A stretch of 64,000 nucleotides of DNA from Syngnathus acus (Eukaryota > Chordata > Actinopteri > Syngnathiformes > Syngnathidae): positions 28,366 through 92,365 of the forward strand of contig NW_023590239.1 in NCBI RefSeq assembly GCF_901709675.1, given 5' to 3'. This document shows, in pieces, positions 10,439-22,320 of the stretch; the stretch's first letter is position 1; each line of letters opens with the position of its first letter. The notes beneath the pieces are model-generated. The model did not search any database. It was not told where the DNA came from and was given only the letters and a program-made list of their open reading frames with translations. The position numbers were made by a program, and so were the translations under genes.

Positions 10439-13400
10439 AGTCAAAAGTCAAAGTCAGCTTTATTGTCAATCCCTTCATATGTCAAGACACACAAAGAAAC
10501 CGAAATTCCGTTTCCTCCATCCCACGGTGACGAGACATACAAGTAGGCGACACAATACAAAAACAAGAAGGCACAACCATAAATAATAAATAATAAATAA
10601 ATCAAATAAAATGAGCGATGAATAAAAACAGACCAATAACCCATTGAACATGAGGGGCAAAACCGAGCCAGTGAGCATACAGCAAGAACAGGACGCTACG
10701 CTGAAAGGGGGAGCGAGTTCAGGATCCTAACAGCCTGGAGTACGAAGCTGTTGGAAAGTCTGGTGGTGCGGGAGCGCAGGCTCCTGTACCGCCTCCCAGA
10801 GGGCAGAAGCTCAAACAAAGAGTGAGCGGGGTGACTCACATCCCTCACAATCTTGGTCGCCTTGCGGGTGAGATGGGAGGTGTAAATGTCCTTCAAGGAG
10901 GGGAGAGAAGCACCAATAGTCTTACTAGCCGTTTTCACAATGCGCTGCAGGGCCTTCAAGTCTTGGTCAGTGCAGCTGCCACCCCAGACAGCAATACTGC
11001 TGGAGAGGACGCTCTCAATGGTGCCGCGGTAAAAAGTAGTCATGACGGCCGGAGGAGTCCCCGCTCGCCTGAGTTTCCGAAGGAAGTACAGGCGGCGCTG
11101 GGCCTTCTTCGCCAGCGACGCGGTGTTGGTGGACCAGGAGAGATCCTCACTGATGTGCACCCCCAGGAACCTGGCGCTGCTCACTCTCTCCACCACAGCA
11201 CCGTCGATGGTCAGCGGCAGGTGTTGGGCGTGACCCTTCCGGAAGTCAACGACAATCTCCTTGGTCTTGTCGACGTTCAGCAGGAGGTTGTTGTCCCTGC
11301 ACCACGCGGTCAGAAGGTCAACCTCCAGCCTGTACTGAGTCTCGTCTCCCTTGGTGATGAGACCCACCAGAGTCGTGTCGTCAGCAAACTTCACTATGCG
11401 GTTCCCGCTGCAGGTGGCAGCGCAGTCATGCGTCAGGAGGGTGAAGAGCAGCGGACTGAGCACGCAGCCTTGGGGGGCCCCTGTGCTCAGCGTGATGCTG
11501 GCGGAGATCTTGTCGCCAACACGTACCACCTGTGGCCTCTGGCAGAGGAAGTCCAGTAGCCAGTTGCAGAGGCTGGTACTGAGGCCCAGCTTGTCAAGTT
11601 TGCTGATGAGACGCTGCGGCACAATGGTGTTGAAGGCAGAACTGAAGTCCACAAACAGCAACCTCACATACGAGTCCTTCCCCTCCAGGTGGGTGAGGGC
11701 CGAGTGGAGGGCAGAGCAGATGGCATCCTCAGAGGACCGTTTGGCTCGGTACGCAAACTGGAAGGGGTCAATGGTGGGGGGGAGAACTGACCGGATGTGC
11801 TCCAAGACAAGCCGCTCAAAGCACTTCATGACGATGGGCGTAAGTGCCACGGGGCGGTAGTCATTGAAGCAGGACGGAGCAGGCTTCTTCGGCACAGGTA
11901 CGATGGTGGCAGCTTTGAAACACGACGGGACGATGGCCTGCTGCAGGGAAGTGTTAAAGATGTCCGTGAAGACACCCGTCAGCTCACCAGCGCAGTCCTT
12001 CAGCGCTCGACCCGGGATGTTGTCCGGGCCCGCCGCCTTACGGATGTCGATAGCGGCAAGCGTCCTCCTCACGCTGTCGGCGGAGAGGCACATGGGCAGC
12101 TCGTGGGAAGGGGGAGTGGCCTTCAGCGGGCAAGTGCTGTTCTGAGCGTCGAAGCGAGCAAAGAAGCGGTTGAGGTCATTGAGCAGACGGACGTCGCCAT
12201 CACAGCTCTGCGGCGCGGGCTTGTAGTCCGTGATGGTCTGAATGCCCTGCCAAAGGCGCCGTGCGTCCCTGCTGTCCTTGAAGTGGGCGGTAATTTTGCC
12301 CGAGAACGCCCTCTTCGCTTCTTTGATGCCCCGGGACAGGTCGGCCCTCGCAGTCCTCAAGCCAGCCTCATCCCCCGCCCGGAAGGCTTTGTCCCTGGCC
12401 CTCAGCAGCCTGAAGACAGCCCCTGTCAGCCATGGCTTCCGGTTTGCCCGAGTGACGACGGATACTGAGTGTGTCACATCCTCAATGCACTTCCCGATGT
12501 AGGAGGAAACAGAGTCAGTATACTCTTCAATGTCCGCCCGACCGTCGCAAGTGGCCGCCCTCCTAAACACGTCCCAGTCGGTAGAGCCAAAGCAGTCACG
12601 AAGCGCATCAGAGGCACCCTCAGGCCACACCCGCACCCGCTTGCGAACTGGTCTGGATGTTCTCACCTTTTGTCTGTATGCGGGCAAAAGCATAACAGTG
12701 AGATGGTCAGAAAGCCCAAGATGGGGGAGGGGGGCGGCTTTGAAAGCTCCTTTATGCGAAGAGTAGACCAGGTCCAGGAAGCTGTCGCCACGCGTAGGAA
12801 AATCAACATGCTGGTGAAGCCTCGGAAAAACAGACTTCAGATTAGCATGATTAAAATCCCCAGCGAAGATGGTGAAACCGTCCGGGTGCGCTGTCTGTTG
12901 GTCACTGACAGCCTGGTACAGTTCACTAAGAGCCGCGACCCTGTCGCCTCCGATGTTGGAAGGCGGGATGTAAACCGCGACCAGCAGAATCGCGGTAAAT
13001 TCCCTCGGCAGGTAAAAAGGACGGCACTTAATGATCACAAACTCCGCCAGTGGCGAGCAGTGCCTGCATACCACCACAGAGTCCCGGCACCACTCGTCAC
13101 GGATGTAGACGCATATTCCACCTCCACGAGATTTCCCCCCTCGTACAATGGTCCGGTCCGCCCGATAGCACGCTAGCCGCTCCAGACGTACAGCCGAGTC
13201 CGGAATGTTGACGGTCAACCAAGTCTCAGTGAACACGAGCACACAGCAGTCACGCACCGTCCGGTTTGTAGATCTCAGCAAGCGAATGTAATCCATTTTG
13301 TTGTCCAGCGATCGAACATTCGCCAGAAGAATGGAAGGCACGGCCGGGCGAGCCGGGTTGGCCGCCAGCCTGGCCCGGACGCCCCCACGCTTGCCCCTCT

Positions 13401-13705
13401 TCAGCCTCCTCGCACACCGCTTTCGACGCTTCCCAACCGGGGGAGGAATAGCAGACGAGTCCGGCGACGCTTCAGGACGTAGCAGTCCGAGCGCCTTTAA
13501 TGTCCCCGCATCAAAGTCCAGAACTCGACAAAAGTCGCTTTCGCCGATGTCGAGCAGAACCTTCCTGCCGTACTTGTAGCACGACTCAGTACGACGAGAC
13601 GAACGCACAAAACTGCCGGTCAAACACTCATTTGACGAACAAAACACCGTTCGAGCGGGACAGAGAGAGGTCGCTGCGTATGCACGCGCCGCCATCAAAG
13701 GACAT
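10439..13705 (-). mobile_element. L2-like non-LTR retrotransposon with intact ORF
   Basis: The element lies on the minus strand within SatA. Its 3' end (10439-10470) reads, in element sense, CAATAAAGCTGACTTTGACT plus short GACTTTT-type repeats, a tail typical of fish L2 elements and unlike a poly(A). The 5' end falls 10 bp before the ATG, so a longer 5' part may have been lost by truncation. The satellite resumes in register on both sides, and ATTTAA at 10433-10438 and 13706-13711 is a probable short target duplication. The 3' UTR is about 257 bp. Confidence 0.85.
10696..13695 (-). CDS. L2-like LINE ORF: endonuclease and reverse transcriptase
   Basis: A single intact frame of about 999 residues encodes target-primed retrotransposition functions. 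Residues about 120-335 form an apurinic-type endonuclease: LLANVRSLDNK, FTETWL with the catalytic Glu, YIPPSN, AGDFNHANL with Asp and Asn, and GLSDHL with the terminal Asp-His. Residues about 590-830 form the reverse transcriptase: YRPVALTPIVMK, FVDFSSAFN (motif A Asp near 684), STGAPQGCVLSPLLF and the FADD catalytic box near 771-774. No RNase H or zinc knuckle is visible, as expected for L2/CR1-type elements. The ATG at 13695 is the first in this frame; an in-frame TAA lies in the satellite just upstream. The fish L2 assignment is by motif recall, not by search. Confidence 0.88.
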   Translation of the reverse strand: MAARAYAATSLCPARTVFCSSNECLTGSFVRSSRRTESCYKYGRKVLLDIGESDFCRVLDFDAGTLKALGLLRPEASPDSSAIPPPVGKRRKRCARRLKRGKRGGVRARLAANPARPAVPSILLANVRSLDNKMDYIRLLRSTNRTVRDCCVLVFTETWLTVNIPDSAVRLERLACYRADRTIVRGGKSRGGGICVYIRDEWCRDSVVVCRHCSPLAEFVIIKCRPFYLPREFTAILLVAVYIPPSNIGGDRVAALSELYQAVSDQQTAHPDGFTIFAGDFNHANLKSVFPRLHQHVDFPTRGDSFLDLVYSSHKGAFKAAPLPHLGLSDHLTVMLLPAYRQKVRTSRPVRKRVRVWPEGASDALRDCFGSTDWDVFRRAATCDGRADIEEYTDSVSSYIGKCIEDVTHSVSVVTRANRKPWLTGAVFRLLRARDKAFRAGDEAGLRTARADLSRGIKEAKRAFSGKITAHFKDSRDARRLWQGIQTITDYKPAPQSCDGDVRLLNDLNRFFARFDAQNSTCPLKATPPSHELPMCLSADSVRRTLAAIDIRKAAGPDNIPGRALKDCAGELTGVFTDIFNTSLQQAIVPSCFKAATIVPVPKKPAPSCFNDYRPVALTPIVMKCFERLVLEHIRSVLPPTIDPFQFAYRAKRSSEDAICSALHSALTHLEGKDSYVRLLFVDFSSAFNTIVPQRLISKLDKLGLSTSLCNWLLDFLCQRPQVVRVGDKISASITLSTGAPQGCVLSPLLFTLLTHDCAATCSGNRIVKFADDTTLVGLITKGDETQYRLEVDLLTAWCRDNNLLLNVDKTKEIVVDFRKGHAQHLPLTIDGAVVERVSSARFLGVHISEDLSWSTNTASLAKKAQRRLYFLRKLRRAGTPPAVMTTFYRGTIESVLSSSIAVWGGSCTDQDLKALQRIVKTASKTIGASLPSLKDIYTSHLTRKATKIVRDVSHPAHSLFELLPSGRRYRSLRSRTTRLSNSFVLQAVRILNSLPLSA

Positions 13706-15274
13706 ATTTAAGCAATAAAACTAAAAATGCTTATAAAACATAAACCAAACGTTGCAGGTGGTCATTTCTGCATGCGCAGTGATAAACTGGGCACTCTGAA
13801 GCCCCCAAGAGCGCTTTTTACTATGCCAACCTAACCAGAGTGACGGGAGAGGCACCATCCAGAAAACGTGCTCAGCTCGTCGAGAAAATGCGATTTAAGC
13901 AATAAAACAAAAAATGCTTATAAAACATAAACCAAACGTTGCAGGTGGTCATTTCTGCATGCGCAGTGATAAACCCGGCACTCTGAAGCACCCAAGAGCG
14001 CTTTTTACTAGAAATAGTGCTCAGCTCGTCGAGAAAATGCGCTCTAAGCAATACAATTAAAAATGCTCATAAAACATAAACCAAACGTTGCAGGTGGTCA
14101 TTTCTTTATGTGCAGTGATAAACTCGGCACTCTGAAGCACCCAAGAGCGCTTTTTACTTTGCCAACCTAACCAGAGTGACGGGAGAGGCACCATCCAGAA
14201 AACGTGCTCAGCTCGTCGAGAAAATGCGATTTAAGCAATAAAACTAAAAATGCTTATAAAACATAAACCAAACGTTGCAGGTGGTCATTTCTGCATGCGC
14301 AGTGATAAACTGGGCACTCTGAAGCCCCCAAGAGCACTTTTTACTATGCCAACCTAACCAGAGTGACGGGAGAGGCACCATCCAGAAAACGTGCTCAGCT
14401 CGTCGAGAAAATGCGATTTAAGCAATAAAACAAAAAATGCTTATAAAACATAAACCAAACGTTGCAGGTTGTCATTTCTGCATGCGCAGTGATAAACTCG
14501 GCACTCTGAAGCACCCAAGAGCGCTTTTAACTAGAAAACGTGCTCAGCTCGTCGAGAAAATGCGCTCTAAGCAATACAATTAAAAATGCTTATAAAACAT
14601 AAACCAAACGTTGCAGGTGGTCATTTCTTCATGCGCAGTGATAAACTCGGCACTCTGAAGCACCCAAGAGCACTTTTTACTTTGCCAACCTAACCAGAGT
14701 GACGGGAGAGGCACCATCCAGAAAACGTGCTCAGCTCGTCGAGAAAATGCGATTTAAGCAATAAAATTAAAAATGCTTATAAAACATAAACCAAACGTTG
14801 CAGGTGGTCATTTCTTCATGCGCAGTGATAAACTCGGCACTCTGAAGCACCCAAGAGCGCTTTTAACTAGAAAACGTGCTCAGCTCGTCGAGAAAATGCG
14901 CTCTAAGCAATACAATTAAAAATGCTCATAAAACATAAACCAAACGTTGCAGGTGGTCATTTCTTCATGTGCAGTGATAAACTCGGCACTCTGAAGCACC
15001 CAAGAGCGCTTTTTACTTTGCCAACCTAACCAGAGTGACTGGAGAGGCACCATCCAGAAAACGTGCTCAGCTCGTCGAGAAAATGCGATTTAAGCAATAA
15101 AACTAAAAATGCTTATAAAACATAAACCAAACGTTGCAGGTGGTCATTTCTGCATGCGCAGTGATAAACTGGGCACTCTGAAGCCCCCAAGAGCACTTTT
15201 TACTATGCCAACCTAACCAGAGTGACGGGAGAGGCACCATCCAGAAAACGTGCTCAGCTCGTCGAGAAAATGCG
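13706..15274 (+). repeat. SatA array 3, between the two LINEs
   Basis: SatA monomers resume in register after the L2 insertion and end at GAGAAAATGCG (15264-15274), the left copy of the L1 target duplication. From about 14460 the monomers change to a variant with TTTTAACTAG in the short form. No gene is seen. Confidence 0.93.
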
Positions 15275-15544
15275 TTTTTTTTTTTTTTTCCAATACACTT
15301 TTTATTCACAATTTTTCCATGTACAACAGTCACGAACAATTTCACAAAATATGTCTTACATGGTATTTCTTTACAAAAATGTACAAATAATGAAATAATG
15401 AAGTAGCAAAATCCAGAATGTAAAAATATGTATCTCAAACAGTTTGCCTATTATATGTTTAAATCAACTTAAAAGAACAAAACAAAACAGCTTCTCTTTA
15501 TATGTAATATTGCAACTGGCAAAATGAGTGTTTCCTGCAGGGGC

Positions 15545-18500
15545 TCAAAAGTCAACAAGGTTATCAGAAAAGTCCAAGTCTTTTATGAAATCAATAAAGG
15601 GCCTCCAAATCCCTTCAAACATATGTTGTTTGGCTTTACGTATATATGTTATTCTTTCCAATGGAAGACAAGAGAGCATTTGTTTTAGCCACTGGGAGGT
15701 GTTTGGTCCAGTAACATTTTTCCAGGTCAGAGCAATACATCTTTTGGCCATTAACGAGCTTATATCAATAAAAATTGAGTCTGTTTTACTGAAGTTGTGT
15801 TTCTCTGGATATAGAGCCAGTATAAACAGCGAGGGCTCCAAAGTAAGCTCCTTTGATATTATTTTCTCTATTTGCTCCTTCACGTCTAACCAAAAATGTT
15901 GTATCTGACTGCATTCCCACATACAATGTATTAACGTTCCTTTTAAGCCACACTTTACACATATATCTGGAATGTTCTTATTGTATTTATTCAATTTAAC
16001 AGGTGTCGTGTACACTCGCTGTAACCATTTAAATTGTAGTACTCTCAGACGGCTATTAATAGACATTTCTTGTGATTTTTTACAAACTTTTCCCCATTCT
16101 TGCTCACTGATCTTAGTATTTAGATCATTGTTCCAGGATAATAATTTACTTTTTGAATTTTCATTTGAATTTGTTTGTAGTAGGATGTAAAATTCTGAGA
16201 TTATGCCTTTTCTTAATTTATTCTTCAACAGCAAGCTTTCCAGCCGTGTTAATGGGATCCTTCGTAGGTCACTTTGATACCCTTGTACAAAACTTCTCAG
16301 TTGCAGGTATTTAAAGTAGTGTTTTTTGTCAAGATTGAACTCAACCTCGAGTTCTCCAAAGGTCATAAAGTCATCAGATTGTGGAAGGTAGAGATTCCCA
16401 ACTGTCCCCAGCCCCTTAGTCGCCCATGTTTTGAAAGTGGCATCTGCTCTTCCAGGAGTAAACAACTGGTTACCCCATATCGGACTTAGTTGCGACAATG
16501 TTTGTGTATCTCTAAGATACTTTCTGACATCATACCATACTTGCACCATTTGTTTCAAAAGAGGATTTGTTATTTGTTTTAATAATCGTTTTCTTGTGTC
16601 AGAATAAAAAAACGTGTGCAGGGGTAGTTTCAAATTTTGACCTTCCATCTCCACCCAATGCGGGTTATTGTTATCGTTATTGAAATAGAAAGTCATGGAG
16701 CGCAGTTGTGCAGCCCAGTAGTACCACAAGAAATTGGGACATCTTAACCCTCCCCCATCGAATGGCATGTATAAAAGAGAGAGACGAATCCTTGATCTTC
16801 CATTGTTCCATATCAAACTTAAGATAACTTTTCTTATCCAGGTAAACAAGTCAGTGGGAGGGGGTAAAGCAATATTTTGAAATAAGTATAACAATTTTGG
16901 CAATATAATCATTTTTAAAGTACTTATTCTTCCCATAATAGATAGAGGCAATAACTTCCATCGGTCCACAGATGTTCCGATTTCTTCTTTAAGCCTGTCA
17001 TAATTAGCCTTAACCATTTCTTCTGTGTTCGGTAATATTAGAATTCCCAGATATTCGAATTGGTCTATCATTTTGAATCTGTAAGCTGTAATGTGGGCAT
17101 CGGGATGCTTTCTTTCTATTGTGTTTAATAACAACATTGAAGACTTTGCTTCATTTACTTTATATCCTGAGATATTCCCAAATAATTTTATTACTTCCAA
17201 AACTGCCGGGATTGAGGACGTAAGTTTTGATAGAAATAATATGACGTCATCGGCAAACAGTGCGATCTTATGTTCATGCTGACCTATTTTTATTCCTGAT
17301 ATTTGCGGCTGAGAGCGTATTGCTATTGCAAAAGGCTCTATCGCTAAGGAGAAAAGCAGGGGAGACAGAGGGCAGCCCTGACGACAGCCTCTTTTTATTT
17401 GAATTGGTTTTGAAAAATGTCTGTTAGTTAAAATTTCTGCTGTTGGATTTCTGTAAAGTATTTTTATCCACTTTGTAAAATTGCTTCCAAGGCCAAATCT
17501 ATCTAAAATATTAAAAAGATATGGCCATTCTACCCTATCGAAGGCCTTTTCTGCGTCAAGAGAAAGGAGTGCACAGTCTCTTTCCTCTTTTTTGTAATGT
17601 AGAACATTTGTAACCCTCCTCACATTGTGAAAGCCTTGTCTTCCACTTATGAACCCATTTTGATCGTTACTTATTACCGTAGGGAGGATAGTCTGAAGCC
17701 GCCTTGCCAATATTTTACAAATTATTTTGAGGTCAGAGTTTAAAAGACTGATAGGTCTCAGGTTTTCACATTTCGTCTGAGGTTTACCGGGTTTTGGCAG
17801 TAGAACTATTGACGCTTCATTCAAGTACAGCGGGAGGCAATTTCTTTCAAATGCTTCTGTTATCATATCTAACAAAGGCGCCAGCAGTTTATCTTTAAAT
17901 TTTCTGTAGATATCAATAGGAATGCCATCAGGGCCCGCCCCTTTACCTAACTTCATTGCGTCAATGGCACTTGCAATATCTTCTTTTGTTATTTCTAATT
18001 CTAGTTCTTTTTTTTGTTCATCTGAGACAGTCGGAACATTTAATCCATCCAAGACTTCATCCATGGTCTGAATATTACAGTTTGTTTCTGTGTTGTACAA
18101 ATTTTGATAGTATTCTTTAAATGCATCATTAATCTCTTTTGGGTTAACTATTGTTCGACCTCTATTTTCTAAAGTAGTAATTGTTGTTTTCGATTCAAGT
18201 TGCTTTATTTGCCACGCTAATAGCCTCCCAGCCTTGTCCCCTTGTTCGTAGAATGACTGCCTCAGCCGTAAGAGACTGGATGCAGCTTTAAGGCTGGATT
18301 GTTTTTCATATTCTGCTCTCAGGAGTAGAAGTTCTTTTGCCGCCACAGGATCGTTGTTCTGAAATACTTTCTCCTGGGCTTTGTTGATATTATTTTCCAG
18401 GAGTTTTAGTTCTTGTTTAGCTTTTTTAGCTTTTTGGCCAGTATAACTAATTATGTGTCCTCTGAGGAATGCTTTAAAAGCGTCCCATCTGACTCCTGCG

Positions 18501-19345
18501 GATGTTTGATCCCTATTAAATAAAAAATACTCATCAATTTGATTTCCTATAAAACGTATAAATTCTTCATCTTGCAACCACTTGTGCTGAAACCTCCATC
18601 TCGGTGGATCACAGGTGATATCATCATCTCGATAAACTAGTTTACAAGGTGCATGATCTGATATAGCAATATTATCATATGAACAATTTGTAATTTTTGA
18701 TATCAAATTTGCTGATATTAAATAATAATCTATACGTGAAAATGTTCGGAATGTTGCAGAATAACATGAATATGATCTACTTTGTGGATTCAGTGTTCTC
18801 CAAATATCTGTTAATTTCAGGTCCTTCATGAATTGTTTTATAGTTGATCTACAGTTATTATGAGACTGGTCTACTCCCGTTGAGCGGTCCCACCCTGGTT
18901 CTAACGTACAATTGTAGTCTCCTGCTATTATATGATGACCCGACAGAGATGGAAGCATAAGAAACAAGTCTTCATAGAAAGAAGAGTCGTCAATATTAGG
19001 ACCATACACATTTACCAAATTTATGCTTTCTGTTAATAGCGAACCTTGAATTATTAAGTACCGGCCCCTCTTATCTTTAATAACATTGTTTACCTGGAAT
19101 GGAACAGTTTCATGAATGAGTATCATTACTCCTCTAGCGCGAGAGGTAAATGCAGATGTATATATATTACCCCGCCACCTTCTTCTGATCCTTTTTTCAT
19201 CGCCCTCCATCAGATGAGTTTCTTGTAAAAACACCACTTTAGCATCCATATTTTTAAGTTTGCTCATGACCTGCTTAACCTTTTTATAACGCTGGAGCCC
19301 CCTGCAGTTCCAAGTTACAAAATTAAGATTTACACCTTGCGCCAT
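15545..19345 (-). CDS. L1-like ORF2p: endonuclease and reverse transcriptase
   Basis: An intact ORF of 1266 residues supplies nicking and reverse transcription for the element. Endonuclease, residues about 5-235: [17 protein letters not shown] with Glu42, NVYGPN, AGDYN with Asp143, SRIDYYLIS and ISDHAPC with Asp230-His231. Reverse transcriptase, residues about 450-760: [34 protein letters not shown] (motif A), [19 protein letters not shown] (motif B) and the FADD box at 697-700. A C-terminal CCHC-type knuckle, [17 protein letters not shown], is where L1 ORF2 carries one. The ATG reads MAQGV. The length is normal for the family and there are no internal stops. Confidence 0.93.
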   Translation of the reverse strand: MAQGVNLNFVTWNCRGLQRYKKVKQVMSKLKNMDAKVVFLQETHLMEGDEKRIRRRWRGNIYTSAFTSRARGVMILIHETVPFQVNNVIKDKRGRYLIIQGSLLTESINLVNVYGPNIDDSSFYEDLFLMLPSLSGHHIIAGDYNCTLEPGWDRSTGVDQSHNNCRSTIKQFMKDLKLTDIWRTLNPQSRSYSCYSATFRTFSRIDYYLISANLISKITNCSYDNIAISDHAPCKLVYRDDDITCDPPRWRFQHKWLQDEEFIRFIGNQIDEYFLFNRDQTSAGVRWDAFKAFLRGHIISYTGQKAKKAKQELKLLENNINKAQEKVFQNNDPVAAKELLLLRAEYEKQSSLKAASSLLRLRQSFYEQGDKAGRLLAWQIKQLESKTTITTLENRGRTIVNPKEINDAFKEYYQNLYNTETNCNIQTMDEVLDGLNVPTVSDEQKKELELEITKEDIASAIDAMKLGKGAGPDGIPIDIYRKFKDKLLAPLLDMITEAFERNCLPLYLNEASIVLLPKPGKPQTKCENLRPISLLNSDLKIICKILARRLQTILPTVISNDQNGFISGRQGFHNVRRVTNVLHYKKEERDCALLSLDAEKAFDRVEWPYLFNILDRFGLGSNFTKWIKILYRNPTAEILTNRHFSKPIQIKRGCRQGCPLSPLLFSLAIEPFAIAIRSQPQISGIKIGQHEHKIALFADDVILFLSKLTSSIPAVLEVIKLFGNISGYKVNEAKSSMLLLNTIERKHPDAHITAYRFKMIDQFEYLGILILPNTEEMVKANYDRLKEEIGTSVDRWKLLPLSIMGRISTLKMIILPKLLYLFQNIALPPPTDLFTWIRKVILSLIWNNGRSRIRLSLLYMPFDGGGLRCPNFLWYYWAAQLRSMTFYFNNDNNNPHWVEMEGQNLKLPLHTFFYSDTRKRLLKQITNPLLKQMVQVWYDVRKYLRDTQTLSQLSPIWGNQLFTPGRADATFKTWATKGLGTVGNLYLPQSDDFMTFGELEVEFNLDKKHYFKYLQLRSFVQGYQSDLRRIPLTRLESLLLKNKLRKGIISEFYILLQTNSNENSKSKLLSWNNDLNTKISEQEWGKVCKKSQEMSINSRLRVLQFKWLQRVYTTPVKLNKYNKNIPDICVKCGLKGTLIHCMWECSQIQHFWLDVKEQIEKIISKELTLEPSLFILALYPEKHNFSKTDSIFIDISSLMAKRCIALTWKNVTGPNTSQWLKQMLSCLPLERITYIRKAKQHMFEGIWRPFIDFIKDLDFSDNLVDF

Positions 19346-19786
19346 GTTAACACTTTAAAGTTAGTCATAAAACAAAAGTATCAGTGCAACCTTCTTGTGA
19401 ACAGTTGTTGCCAAATTACCAGTAGACATAAATAAGATTTTGAGAGAAGCATAACACTGAACACAACAAACCCGTGTATAACACCCCAAAACAAAATTAC
19501 ACCCCAACCCCCCCGCCCGTGGGCTCCCCTCCCCCCATGATGCAGCCTCCGTCATCGCCTGCGATTGATCCACACTTCGTGAGGAGCAGTCTAACCTTCC
19601 TCTTGTCTCAAAAACATATGCAAGCCGCTGCTATATGCGCTTCTGTTCGTATTAGTATATCCTAGCTGCTGTCCTTTGGTTGTAGTAAATGTAGAGTAGT
19701 GATAAAGTAGTCATTTAACATAAAACAAATAACCAATCATAACACATCACTCATAAACATCACAAATACTGATATAAATTACAACC

Positions 19787-20653
19787 CTACGCTTCTTCAC
19801 CATTCTGGGTCTTACGTATGAATTTCCAAGCCTCCGCCGGCGTCTTGAAAGCAAAAGTCTTTCCATCTTGGGTCACCAGTAGCTTTGCCGGGTGTATTAT
19901 TCCATGTCTTAGTCCCAATTTGCGCAACTCTTCTCGGACAGGATCAAACAGTTTGCGTTGCTGGTGTACCTCAGCGGCAAGATCAGGGTAGAAGCGTATT
20001 TGTTGCCCCTCGTAGCGAATGTTCCCTTTTGCTCTCGCCGCAGTAACTGTAGCCATCTTATCCCGACAGTTAAGGAATTTCATGATCAGAACACGGGGCA
20101 GTTCGTTGTTATCTCGTCTCGGGCCAATCCTGTGGGCTCTCTCGATGATAAAGGGAGTAGCATAAATTCCACGACCAAATGTCTCCGGTAGCCATTTTTC
20201 CAAAAACTTACAGGGGTCTCGCCCTTCAGATCCTTCTGGCAGAAATGCGAGTCTTAAGTTGTTGCGCCTGGATCGCGATTCCAAGTCCAGCATTTTTTCT
20301 TCGAGCACTTTCTGTTTCGCTTCCATAGTACATGTCTTAGCCCGCAGGATCTCCACTTCGTCTTCCGCGTTAGAAATGCGGGTTTCGGCTTCGTTCACTC
20401 TTTTGACACAATCCTTTATCTCCTCACGGATATTGTCCAAGTCTGTTTTGATAGTAGTGACGATATCAAGGATTTTATCCACCTTACTGTCCTGAGTTTT
20501 CCCCTCCGCACCTGTAGCCCCAGCTAGCTGCGCAGTGTTGCTGCCATCGCTAGCCTTAGCTTTCACCTGGTCACGGAGAGTGTAGTCCATTAGCTTGGTT
20601 TGTTTCGCCTTTTCGTTGGCATCCTGCGGAGTTTTCATTGCTTTTGGAGGCAT
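19787..20653 (-). CDS. L1-like ORF1p: RNA-binding coiled-coil protein
   Basis: About 288 residues starting at MPPKAMKTPQ (ATG at 20653; an alternative non-ATG start lies two codons upstream). A long heptad-rich coiled coil spans roughly residues 65-135, including ETRISNAEDEVEIL and EEKMLDLESRSRRNNLR, where trimers form in L1 ORF1p. It is followed by an RRM-like part with FIIERAHRIGP and PRVLIMKFLNCRDK, and a C-terminal domain with IRFYPDLAAEVHQQR and an FKTPAEAWKFIRK end. This matches Transposase_22/L1 ORF1. The protein binds L1 RNA and acts as a nucleic-acid chaperone in the LINE particle. It lies upstream of ORF2 on the same strand, as expected. Confidence 0.9.
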   Translation of the reverse strand: MPPKAMKTPQDANEKAKQTKLMDYTLRDQVKAKASDGSNTAQLAGATGAEGKTQDSKVDKILDIVTTIKTDLDNIREEIKDCVKRVNEAETRISNAEDEVEILRAKTCTMEAKQKVLEEKMLDLESRSRRNNLRLAFLPEGSEGRDPCKFLEKWLPETFGRGIYATPFIIERAHRIGPRRDNNELPRVLIMKFLNCRDKMATVTAARAKGNIRYEGQQIRFYPDLAAEVHQQRKLFDPVREELRKLGLRHGIIHPAKLLVTQDGKTFAFKTPAEAWKFIRKTQNGEEA

Positions 20654-20784
20654 ATTCAAGAGTTAGGAGTGGTAATGAATCACACTATGCAGCTAAGGAA
20701 AAAAATTTTGTATCAGAAATTAGCACAAATAGCGGAGCGGCGAAAAAACACGTCTTTTCACATGGCCGCCATAACCGGAACTCT

Positions 20785-22320
20785 GAGAAAATGCGATTTA
20801 AGCAATAAAACAAAAAATGCTTATAAAACATAAACCAAACGTTGCAGGTTGTCATTTCTGCATGCGCAGTGATAAACTCGGCACTCTGAAGCACCCAAGA
20901 GCGCTTTTAACTAGAAAACGTGCTCAGCTCGTCGAGAAAATGCGCTCTAAGCAATACAATTAAAAATGCTTATAAAACATAAACCAAACGTTGCAGGTGG
21001 TCATTTCTGCATGCGCAGTGATAAACTGGGCACTCTCAAGCCCCCAAGAGCACTTTTTACTATGCCAACCTAACCAGAGTGACGGGAGAGGCACATCCAG
21101 AAAACGTGCTCAGCTCGTCGAGAAAATGCGATTTAAGCAATAAAACAAAAAATGCTTATAAAACATAAACCAAACGTTGCAGGTGGTCATTTCTTCATGC
21201 GCAGTGATAAACTCGGCACTCTGAAGCACCCAAGAGCGCTTTTTACGAGAAAACGTGCTCAGCTCGTCGAGAAAATGCGCTCTAAGCAATACAATTAAAA
21301 ATGCTTATAAAACATAAACCAAACGTTGCAGGTGGTCATTTCTTCATGCGCAGTGATAAACTCGGCACTCTGAAGCACCCAAGAGCACTTTTTACTTTGC
21401 CAACCTAACCAGAGTGACGGGAGAGGCACCATCCAGAAAACGTGCTCAGCTCGTCGAGAAAATGCGATTTAAGCAATAAAACTAAAAATGCTTATAAAAC
21501 ATAAACCAAACGTTGCAGGTGGTCATTTCTTCATGCGCAGTGATAAACTCGGCACTCTCAAGCCCCCAAGAGCGCTTTTTACTATGCCAACCTAACCAGA
21601 GTGACGGGAGAGCCACCATCCAGAAAACGTGCTCAGCTCGTCGAGAAAATGCGATTTAAACAATAAAATTAAAAATGCTTATAAAACATAAACCAAACGT
21701 TGCAGGTGGTCATTTCTTCATGCGCAGTGATAAACTCGGCACTCTGAAGCACCCAAGAGCACTTTTTACTATGCCAACCTAACCAGAGTGACGGGAGAGG
21801 CACCATCCAGAAAACGTGCTCAGCTCGTCGAGAAAATGCGATTTAAGCAATAAAACAAAAAATGCTTATAAAACATAAACCAAACGTTGCAGGTGGTCAT
21901 TTCTTCATGCGCAGTGATAAACCCGGCACTCTGAAGCACCCAAGAGCGCTTTTTACTAGAAAACGTGCTCAGCTCGTCGAGAACATGCGCTCTAAGCAAT
22001 ACAATAAAAAATGCTTATAAAACATAAACCAAACGTTGCAGGTGGTCATTTCTTCATGCGCAGTGATAAACTCGGCACTCTGAAGCACCCAAGAGCACTT
22101 TTTACTTTGCCAACCTAACCAGAGTGACGGGAGAGGCACCATCCAGAAAACGTGCTCAGCTCGTCGAGAAAATGCGATTTAAGCAATAAAACTAAAAATG
22201 CTTATAAAACATAAACCAAACGTTGCAGGTTGTCATTTCTTCATGCGCAGTGATAAACTCCGCACTCTGAAGGACCCAAGAGCGCTTTTTACTTTGCCAA
22301 CTTAACCAGAGTGACGTGAG
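20785..22320 (+). repeat. SatA array 4
   Basis: SatA monomers run in + orientation between the L1 insertion and SatB block 3, with 187- and 149-bp forms mixed and no exact 523-bp order. The last monomer is the conserved edge type that precedes SatB blocks. No gene is seen. Confidence 0.93.

Larger units (their letters stand above)
15275..20784 (-). mobile_element. Full-length L1/Tx1-like LINE with both ORFs open
   Basis: The element is on the minus strand and 5.5 kb long. A 15-bp run of T at 15275-15289 is its poly(A) tail. An 11-bp target duplication, GAGAAAATGCG, flanks it at 15264-15274 and 20785-20795. Layout in element sense: about 130 bp 5' UTR, ORF1 (20653-19787), an inter-ORF spacer (19786-19346), ORF2 (19345-15545) and a 255-bp 3' UTR. 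Both ORFs open and a perfect target duplication indicate a young, possibly still competent insertion, clearly later than the satellite array. Confidence 0.92.

Noticed and set aside
10822-13718. Plus-strand ORFs of up to 245 codons over the L2 element
   Set aside because: They are antisense shadows of the 999-residue reverse transcriptase frame in GC-rich sequence.
15528-17282. Plus-strand ORFs over the L1 ORF2
   Set aside because: Antisense shadows of ORF2; no domain resemblance.
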